NCBI GenBank assembly: GCA_015501585.1
Contig: JADNRY010000151.1
Coordinates: 84,501 to 148,500 of the forward strand
Direction of reading: 5' to 3'
From: Rhodocollybia butyracea
Lineage: Eukaryota > Basidiomycota > Agaricomycetes > Agaricales > Omphalotaceae
DNA length: 64,000 nt
In this document: positions 57,076 to 64,000 of the stretch, one piece after another
Position numbering within the stretch: the first letter of the stretch is position 1
Layout: each line of letters starts with the position of its first letter
Notes under the pieces: generated by a model
What the model was told of the DNA's origin: nothing
Database searches by the model: none
Seen by the model: the letters and a program-made list of their open reading frames with translations, nothing else
Made by a program: the position numbers and the translations under genes

Positions 57076-57291
57076 GGTACAGTTGGGGACAATAAGGGAT
57101 GATGTAGATGGTGGTCGGAAAAAGAGAAGCTATTACTCAGCTACAGGAAGTTTCAACCCTGCCTGACTCGATGATTGGAGAAGCTTCTCTCAGGAGGATT
57201 TTTACGTATCCTGACGAGGCCGATAGCACCCGAGTCACAATCACCATACTAGTCCTACTCCTCGAGGGCTCAGAGCCTGAAGGGGGGGTAA

Positions 57292-58199
57292 TGTCATGCC
57301 CCGTACTCCTGTCCTACATAGCATCTTTTCCCATTGCCTCTGCTCTCCCGCCTATCCCGTTGTAAGAGCCCTGACTCTTAATGCCTCAGACCATGAGCAA
57401 GATCTCGTTCTATTAGAGAAATAGACCGAAACGAGTATGTGGTACGAGGATAAGAGTAGACTAATTATGTAATATCGGCGCTAACGGCAATGAACGTGCC
57501 GTAGGCGTTACACCCGTCAATCCCGCTCCCGACTCCTTATCAATGGCGCAACTAGGAATCACCGTATTGACCTAATACCAGCCCTTCCATAAATCGTACC
57601 CACTACCTTCCCGTTTCCCTATTCGCCTTGTTCCATTCCGAGGTATGCCCTTGTATTATTCTCGTTCCCGCTCATCCCTTGTAGTTCCTTTCCCTTTCAA
57701 CTTACCTGATCATCTAAGTACTTTTCACGACCCTGTATAGTTCTACTATTCTTAAATACTTGTTAATATCTCTGATACAATAGATTTGCTATATTGAAAC
57801 AACCCCCCAGTTACCAACTCATTTCTCGACTTATCAGTTTCTTTTACTCTATTTCTTCACTCTATCGTTTTCTTCACTCCGCAATATACTCTCTTTGATT
57901 CCGATTCATTGCACCCTATCAAGTCAGCTTCTGCTTGACTTTCCGCCGCCAATATCTTGTCTTTGAAAATGCTTGCACCCAGCGGGTCCTACCCTTAGAG
58001 TCGGAAACCCATTCCGTTCCTAGGCTTACTTGTATGGTTCATTCTATCACATTTCTGGATTCCGCTTGTATGTTTCACGTTGTCGCTATTCCCAGATCGA
58101 GTACACTATCATCGAATCATCCCGTTGGAAACGTTCCGCCGCTTCTATTTGAGATAGTACATCAACCCGTCGCAATAAGGATCCGCCTAGATCCTTACA
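57292..58199 (+). repeat. 3' LTR of the 37-kb gypsy, with a tiny solo LTR inside
   Basis: Preceded by the polypurine tract GAAGGGGGGG (57279-57288). TGTCATGCCCC ... GATCCTTACA matches the 5' LTR apart from the insertion at 57361-57512 and a short tandem duplication (TCTTCACTCTATCGTTT...). Followed by AATAC (58200-58204), the partner of 21181-21185. Confidence 0.9.
57361..57512. repeat. Very small solo LTR or TRIM-like insertion (about 152 bp)
   Basis: The 5' LTR reads ATCCCGTCAATCCC; here ATCCCGT is followed by TTGTAAGAGCC...GGCGTTACA and then CCCGTCAATCCC. CCCGT is therefore duplicated, and the insert has TGTAA/TTACA ends as LTRs do. The size is that of TRIM-type LTRs. Confidence 0.75.
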
Positions 58200-59275
58200 A
58201 ATACTGACATACCTCAACTGCCACTCCATCTTGAATCCTTGCTCGAAGATGACGGTTCTGTTTGTGGTCTGTCCTGGCAACATGAAGTAGCTGCGCATGA
58301 GTCAGGTACTGCAATGGCATGTTCTTTGACAGCTTGGTTTTGCTAGCCCGATCTTCCACATTTTGAAATTGGGCACTGTTTGGTACAGACATACACCTTG
58401 AGCAGACTCCTTGTGTATGTTCATTGAGCAGAACAAGCTGACCAGTACACTGGATGGACTTGATATGTAAAATATCCCAACCTTCATTGCCAGTATGCCA
58501 CCCAAGAATATCCCAATGCGGCTTTTGTTTTCCACTATGTAGCTCATGCGGATATGTCCGTCAAACTAAACCAATGTGCCACAGAATCATAAGTCCCCAA
58601 CAAGTATGACAAGTATTGGTATTGATAGTATGGGAGGCTTTGAGCTCAGTATGTTCTGGATCCCTGAATTGGTCAAACAGATCCAATGCAATTTCTGTAG
58701 AATCAGCTGTGGAACTTAGGATGAATTCTGAAGGAGAAGACTCGGAGTCACAAAGAGATTCTGGATGTTGATGAGCTCCCAAAGCAAACAACATATCATT
58801 GTCACTATGTAACAGAACATGACTGTAGGTACTAGCACGGGGACGCAGCATAGACATGTGATCAGGCAGACAAAGGGGAGAGGGAGGTGAGTTTCATGTT
58901 GGAGTCTGAGGCGGATTTAGAAGTAGCTAGTAATGAAGTATTAGAGAGATTTACTCATATTAAACATGTTGTCATACCTTTCTTTGACACTCCTTTTCTT
59001 CCTTTTCTTGTTTTACCTTGTGCCTTGACACACTTAGCACCACCACAACGTTCCTTGTAAGAAGTCAGGTTACCGTTTACAGTCGTTCCTTCCCTTTCCT
59101 CACAAAGATCACAAATAACATAATAGTTTGGTGTTGTGATTGGATTGTAATGGACTTTGAAGTCTTTTTGATCAACTATCTGACCATTTTTAATGATATT
59201 GAAGGTGGCTGAGGGAGTATGGTTGGCCATTGAGCTAAACCAAGGAATAACAATGAACGGCCAAGCCCAGAGCAT
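58200..59275 (-). pseudogene. Large zinc-finger gene, 5' part
   Basis: ATG at 59275 (or 59230, MANHTPS). The N-terminus carries a zinc-finger-like CDLCEEREGTTVNGN...CGGAKC followed by the basic KTRKGRKG, then an intron. The next coding block is 58857-58562 (acidic, Ser-rich), followed by CHTCWGLM near 58600 and by QGVCLYQTVPNFKMW and LTHAQLLHVART at 58410-58270. The gene is cut at 58204 by the gypsy; it resumes at 21185 (VVCGLCCEHGDSV). Together with the four left segments this was one gene with an N-terminal and a C-terminal zinc-finger region. Confidence 0.55.
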
Positions 59276-60343
59276 GGCTGGAACCAGGAAATCAAGGCGA
59301 TTGAAGGCAGCGATGTGAACAAGATCAGATTATCAGATTATCTACAATCCATCTACAATCTAGCTTATTGCCGAGAATCTTGCGGCTGCCAGTTGCCGGT
59401 CAATCGGCAAGCTCTCATGTAACTGGATTGCTTTCTGAAAAGTGACCCCTCCAGGGTATAGTTGATATTTCAGCGCTTAAAAAGTGTGCCCCTCCAGGGC
59501 TTACTCAACATCATGTACTTTGGGTTAGCTAGGAAACAATTGTTACAATAAGAGATGAACCGAGGACAATCTCCCAATTGCCTCATTGAAATTCAGTCAA
59601 TCGAAACATTTAGTTTAATGCAAGTTACAAAACTATGAAGGATCAGGGAGATGTCTCATTGTCCCAATCTCCGGAATCCACAAATAATTCTGTAGTGAGT
59701 CAGAAATTATGTAGTACTGTACAGACTCATGGGCGCCTGCTTCCATGTGGCTACAGCTGGTATTGGTATTGTCTCCCATAGGCAGACTCAACCTTGGCAA
59801 GCAAGCTTAATTTAGAGTCTGAACAAAGTCACGCCGCGTGATCAGGACCTCGACCCTTAGAGACCAAGTGTTTCCTTTTATATCCAAAATGTCCATATAT
59901 ATCCAGGATTTCCATTTATATCCAAATTGATTTCGAGTGCATTGAGTGACCATCCCTCCTCATTTCAATGCTACAAAGAGTCGTATGTAGTCTCAAAGAC
60001 ATTTCTAATGATTTCATCTCCCAAAGACATGAGAATTTGAGCTTGGACATTGGCATTGGGCACATTGAGAGGTGACGCAAGCACCACATGTGACTTAAAA
60101 AATTGAACTACAGCTTCACTGGCCCTACCTAGTATTGGTATGCTCGTGTTCTGTCAGTGTTAGACAACTCTGACCAAAGGGAAGAGAGGGTCTTGGAAAC
60201 CTCATTTTTATCTGATCTTTCAGATTTCTGCAATGGAGGAACTCAGGAAATAAATTCACATGCTGATTGAATGACACCATTGGCAATAACATTTGGCGCT
60301 AGTCACTACATCCAATGTAACCATCACCAACACTTATTGTTCT
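59276..60343. other. No supported gene
   Basis: Mixed sequence with short repeats: TTTATATCCAAA/TATATATCCAGG/TTTATATCCAAA at 59876-59930 and CCCTCCAGGG twice at 59446-59500. No coding block with recognisable motifs. Confidence 0.4.
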
Positions 60344-60519
60344 ACTTCAGCCTGACTGAAGTAGGGTGGGAAATTGTAACATTCACAGACAAAGTGAAAT
60401 CCTTTCTTTCATAGTTTGGTACTGGGTTTTAACTGGCCAATCTTTAAATGAAAGTTATCCTTTCTAGCTATTGATGAAGGGAGATTCTTTGCTGTCTACT
60501 TCAGTCAGGCCAAAGTAGT
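60344..60519. mobile_element. Small MITE with CTACTTCAG... inverted ends
   Basis: CTACTTCAGCCTGACTGAAGTAG at the left and CTACTTCAGTCAGGCCAAAGTAG at the right are near-exact inverse copies, and each is also nearly palindromic. About 176 bp. Adjacent to the tRNA-like sequence. No TSD established. Confidence 0.55.
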
Positions 60520-60543
60520 GTTAAAGTCATGATTTATACAAAG

Positions 60544-60618
60544 TGTCCAGACTGGAGATTGAACCCAGGACCTTCTGGTGAAATCCCAAGATGCTCTAAC
60601 CAACTGAGCTATCTGGCC
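60544..60618 (-). other. tRNA-like sequence (pseudo-tRNA or SINE head)
   Basis: On the minus strand: GGCCAGA acceptor half, TAGCTCAGTTGGTTAGAGCA (A box and D arm, perfect GCTC/GAGC stem), a T arm CTGGGTTCAATCTCCAG (B box) and TCTGGAC. The anticodon stem TCTGG/CCAGA forms only with one bulged T, the loop lacks U33, and one acceptor pair is mismatched. A decayed tRNA, or the head of a SINE running leftwards, fits better than a working tRNA. Confidence 0.5.
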
Positions 60619-61156
60619 ATGGTTATCAACTATGAACTTGTATCTCTTAAGTGCCAGAGCCTCTCCAAAGGTTCTTACAGAATGCCCAACTGGAAAGGTC
60701 TCACATCTACTAGGAATGCCCCAAGTAGGGTCTCACATCATGCCTTTATAATGGAGATCATTTGGATACACACTTGACAAGTCATATGTGTGTCAGATTA
60801 TGTCATCCAACAAGTAGAACAATAAGCTTGGTGCATGCTGATAAAAATGATGTGGAAAGTACCATCATTCCCATTTTCAAGAGTACTGATTAGTATCCCC
60901 TCTTTCAACAACGAGAGTACCCCACAGCCAATGGAGTGTGTAAAGATCTTCTAGGCAGGCGTGCACTTGGGGGAAAACTTGAAATGACCAGGATGTCTTG
61001 CCAGGATAGAAAAGAATTAATACAACTAATAGTACAGCAACCTAGTCTCCTATAAGCAGACTCGTTATATTATACACTGACAATCCATATGGATGTGTGT
61101 ATATGTAACAGCAACCAGTGCTACTACACAGCTAAACAACCAGAATCCCATCCAAC

Positions 61157-61371
61157 TACTGTATAATTACAACCAGATGATTGCGGGGGGTTATGTGTTA
61201 CACATTGCCATTTGAATTGGCGGGCCGCAGGCCCGCCCAAAAATTTTTATGTTTCCGCTGTTACATGATGATCAAACCCCTCTGTTACGCGTTACGATTG
61301 CCAAATTGGCAAAGATCGTCAGGTTGTGTTACGCGTTACGCAATCATCTGGTCGTAATTATACAGTAATAG
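61157..61371. mobile_element. Short MITE (about 215 bp) with GTTACGCGTTACG words
   Basis: ACTGTATAATTACAACCAGA...TTGCG at the left mirrors CGCAATCATCTGGTCGTAATTATACAGT at the right. Inside, GTTACGCGTTACG occurs twice on the right and a GGCGGGCCGCAGGCCCGCC hairpin lies in the middle. Confidence 0.65.
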
Positions 61372-61603
61372 ATCCACCAAACTTATATAACTGCCCCAAT
61401 GTCATCCGCCTTCTTACACTCTTACCAAGATTGTACCTCTCACCTGGCCAACCTTCAAATTTACAGCCAATACCGCTTGAATAATGACCCACTTTCATGA
61501 GCGTGGCCACATCATCCTTTGTCTCTAGTCGGCAGAAATGACATAGTTGCCACTCTCTCGGAATCAAAGGTCTATTCCTTTCTGAGCACAGAAAAATCTC
61601 CAC
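61358..61603 (-). pseudogene. Possible C-terminus of a LINE-type reverse transcriptase ORF
   Basis: IPREWQLCHFCRLETKDDVA resembles the C-terminal cysteine segment (REWRLCRFC...VEDE) of basidiomycete non-LTR elements. Only this short part is present, without an RT core nearby, and it overlaps the MITE edge. Low confidence. Confidence 0.35.
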
Positions 61604-61740
61604 TCATAGCGCATGGGAGGATGTAACTAGACACATACTGAACCTGTTACAATTTTTCAAATGTTATCCTCACTGATACATTTATAATCTAACCAGTTCA
61701 AAATCTACAAGAACTAAAAAATCATGAGAAATAGGCTGCA

Positions 61741-61890
61741 TCAGGAAAAGTACATAATGCCCAGGCAAACCTAGAATATCCTGAGGCAACCCAGGAATTA
61801 TCCAAATTCCTAGGCTGCCTCAGTGTCTCTCAAAGGCTCTGGTTGACCCCAGTCACCAGGGAAACCCAGGTTTGCATAAGTTTCAGGGCA
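61741..61890. repeat. Single end of a CATCAGGAAAA foldback
   Basis: CATCAGGAAAAGTACATAATGCCCAGGCAAACC followed by CCTAGGC/CCCAGG words like those of the foldbacks at 40,820 and 44,160. An obvious inverse end was not found within 400 bp. Confidence 0.5.
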
Positions 61891-62029
61891 TCATTTTGTA
61901 TTTTTGTTACTACCTCCTCCTCACCCAAGCCCTAAAGTGAGTTTTACTCATATTTCCATCATTTCTGACTCAATTTTTCTGTTTTAGCGCACATTTAGAA
62001 TCATCTAGTAGAGATGGGCACAAATGGTG

Positions 62030-62165
62030 AGTGAGCACGAGTATATTTGTTTGATACTCAAGTATGAGTGTACCTGGGTCATGAGTATACCACTCATGCG
62101 AATGGGCACTCGAATGTGAATATGGATCCCCGACGGACCCATATTTGCTGAGTATACTCACAAAT
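62030..62165. repeat. Decayed inverted repeat around GAGTATACTCA words
   Basis: Runs of GAGTATA, CTCAAGTATGAGTG and GAGTATACCACTCATG recall the CTCGAGTGC-type termini of the hAT-like element at 17,430 (GATGGGCACAAATGG resembles GACATGGGCACGAGT). Possibly a diverged relative. Confidence 0.35.
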
Positions 62166-62479
62166 ATAGCTAGAAGTATTTATTTACTGTTAATGGTACC
62201 AAAAATACATATACAGCAGCATTTTTACAGCACCGCGCGAGAGCCTACAGTGCACTGTTACTATTATAACTAATTATTGTACTTTTCAATAATAATGGGT
62301 TTTGGAAAAAAAAAAAAAGTAATGAGGTCATTGGTACACAAGCGCCAAGCACTTACCGGTACCTCTTGACCTCCATGGTCAACTGCCGTATTTCTGACGA
62401 TGCAAAACACATTGCTCTCTGTCTCGACCCTAATATTCCTCTACATCTTGATGAAATACTTGAAATCTGTGACTTCTCT

Positions 62480-63410
62480 CACAAAATATTGTGCCTTGCT
62501 TGACACCAACATCACTTAACTGGAAATACTGCCAAATCCAAAGCTTTGGGCAGAGGATGGCCTTGAATCTACCATGAAATTGATGCAGCATACCTCCTTT
62601 CATTAGCATGCCATTCTCCAGCAAAATTCTTGGACGAATACCAAAAACTTCTCCAAATTTATCACTTTCTTGACATTAACATTTCAACTATGCATCGTGT
62701 CTTTGTTGAACGAGCAGGTTTGAGTGTAAAACACATACAGAAGATAGCCCAGGAATGCTCTCCTGCAAAACGGGCTGCCTTTCTTCAAAGAGTTTCAGAA
62801 TACCCTCCCCAGTACCTTGTATCCATTGATGAAGTATTGAAAGACAATAGGACTTATACTCGGATCTGGGGAAGATCACCAAAGGGACACGTTGATATTC
62901 AAGCACCATTTGTGTGAAAGTGCTGACTTTCAATGCTGGCAGCATTAGCATTGGACAAAGGAATCATTGCAACACAAGTCATTGAGGGATCATTTACTCA
63001 TGAGCTGTTTCTTCACTTTCTGCAACATGATCTGGTACGTGACACTGTTCTTTTTCCAGGTCCTTTATCTGACTGTGCATATAGCTTCCCACAATGAACC
63101 ATTATCCAGCTCCATGCAATGTTATCCTCATTGACAATGCTCATATACATCACTCGCCTGAGGTGACAGATCTAGTGGCTAATTTGGTATGTTTTCCTAA
63201 TAGATATCTCATTGTAATTCTGATACTTTGAGTAGGTTGTCATATCCTGTATTTGCCTCTTTATTCTCCAGACTATCAGCCTATTGAGTTTGCATTCCAT
63301 GTCATCAAAGCTCATTTACATTGACAAGGTTTACACTGTTTTGTCAATGATCAGATTTTTTATGAACTCTATGCAGCATGTGGTATCATAACCAAGGTAA
63401 TGACATGGGG
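62480..63410 (+). pseudogene. Tc1/mariner-type transposase, decayed
   Basis: Coding remnants in order: DAAYLLSLACHSPAKFLDEY, ISTMHRVFVERAGLSVKHIQ (helix-turn-helix-like), YPPQYLVSIDEV (first Asp of the DDE triad), NVILIDNAHIHHSPEVTDLV (second Asp) and LYSPDYQPIEFAFHVIKAHL (Glu). Counting through, about 34 residues separate the second Asp from the Glu, as in Tc1-type DD34E enzymes. Stops at several places (for example after IQAPFV at 62917) and a one-base frame problem at a probable intron near 63190-63235 show that it is inactive. Confidence 0.8.
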
Positions 63411-64000
63411 CTTTTGGCAGCACTGTTGTTACCTTTATAGTATTAGTATTAGACTGTCCCAATAGATTTGAGTGCATTGCGCACTTGAATTATGTTGTAT
63501 AAGAGTGAATAAGTGTACAAGTGTATCAAATAATCATAATGTGCAAACAGTCATAGTGTATCAGATGCAAAATCGACAATTGTAGCATTCCGAGAGCAAT
63601 AACATAGAGCAAAAACATATCAAAAACTAGTCCATATTCTTCTTGAAGCAATTCAAAGCATCCATAATGTCACAATGTTCACCTAGAGTAGTCTTGCTCA
63701 AAACCTACCAGATGACCTCAAGGATAGACATGCAGACATGTACCTGTGTGGAGCCATGAAACATCCAATGGAAGGAACGGTTATTTGCAGTACAAGATTC
63801 CGCGAGGCCCAGAATATGTTAACCCATTTTAATTCCTTTTACTTTGATACCCAAATCGGGACCATACCTAAATTGGGACGGTTTTAGGGTTTGAAGGTCC
63901 AATCCAATTCAGTTTATTTACCAAAAATTCAATGAATCATGAATTGGACCAGTCCATAAAAAACCTAAATCTGTATGAATCATGGACCTGCACTGATTGC
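63411..64000. other. No supported gene
   Basis: AT-rich. Near the right edge (63840-63990) there are short repeats around AATTGGACC/CCAATCCAATT, which may mark another element running off the window. Confidence 0.4.

Larger units (their letters stand above)
21186..58199 (+). mobile_element. 37-kb nested Ty3/gypsy chromovirus, TSD AATAC
   Basis: Two closely similar LTRs beginning TGTCATGCCCC and ending GATCCTTACA lie at 21186-21912 and 57292-58199. AATAC flanks both outer sides, and the same host gene continues on either side, so this is one integration. The order is LTR, gag, protease, RT, RNase H, integrase, chromodomain, antisense accessory gene, polypurine tract, LTR. Removing the recognised insertions (CACTG MITE, Harbinger-like MITE with solo LTR, hAT MITE with Element II, Plavaka element, another solo LTR, tiny LTR) leaves roughly 13 kb. 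All coding parts are decayed. Confidence 0.85.

Noticed and set aside
60544..60618. Functional tRNA gene
   Set aside because: The anticodon stem needs a bulge, the loop lacks U33 and the acceptor stem has a mismatch; reported only as tRNA-like.

Overview
The window looks like a transposon-saturated region of a basidiomycete genome, most likely an agaricomycete. The evidence is short (about 50-60 nt) GT..AG introns, an F-box gene of mushroom type, Ty3/gypsy chromoviruses with chromodomains, a Plavaka-type DNA transposase, and fragments of eukaryotic housekeeping genes (mitochondrial ATP synthase alpha, alpha-COP) that still carry introns. I see no prokaryotic signals, rRNA or CRISPR. Very little here is an undisturbed host gene. 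Most of the window is a nest of elements inside elements, and many insertions can be dated relative to each other because target-site duplications (TSDs) are still readable.

Layout. 1-4.7 kb: 3' part of a decayed gypsy chromovirus, an accessory ORF and its 3' LTR. 4.7-7.4 kb (minus): F-box gene with a nonsense codon. 8,317-14,537: 'Element I', bounded by ~0.4 kb inverted repeats that begin CACTG and flanked by TTA; it carries three small T5orf172/GIY-YIG-like genes with identical exon structure plus a fragment of a fourth. 14.8-21.2 kb and 58.2-59.3 kb (minus): one large zinc-finger gene of unknown function, split by a single 37-kb gypsy retroelement (21,186-58,199, TSD AATAC) and further broken by three DNA elements.

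Inside the 37-kb gypsy: gag, holding a CACTG-terminated MITE (TSD AAC); pol, holding a Harbinger-like MITE (TSD TAA) that itself holds a solo LTR (TSD TTTGC); and the chromodomain, split by a hAT-like MITE (TSD CTTGGGAG). That MITE contains 'Element II' (32,856-43,422, TSD CAA, ~1.07 kb CACTG inverted repeats). Element II contains a ~63-bp minisatellite, two LTR insertions and a 1,485-bp palindrome centred on a foldback element. Downstream of pol, an antisense cysteine-rich/coiled-coil gene is split by a solo LTR (TSD TCTGG) and by an 8.8-kb Plavaka element (TSD GTA). The Plavaka element carries its transposase plus a DUF6698-like gene and pieces of alpha-COP and ATP1. A very small solo LTR sits in the 3' LTR.

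The last 4.7 kb holds tRNA-like sequences, small MITEs, a possible LINE remnant and a broken Tc1/mariner transposase.

Most distinctive signal: four elements with 3-bp TSDs, three of them with CACTG termini. They range from a 0.6-kb MITE to 6.2- and 10.6-kb giants without their own transposase. One giant carries an apparently selected nuclease-like gene family, and a Plavaka (CACTA/CMC-related) transposase that could act in trans lies in the same window. Most nonsense codons in the decayed genes fit C-to-T change at CGA, CAA, CAG or TGG codons.
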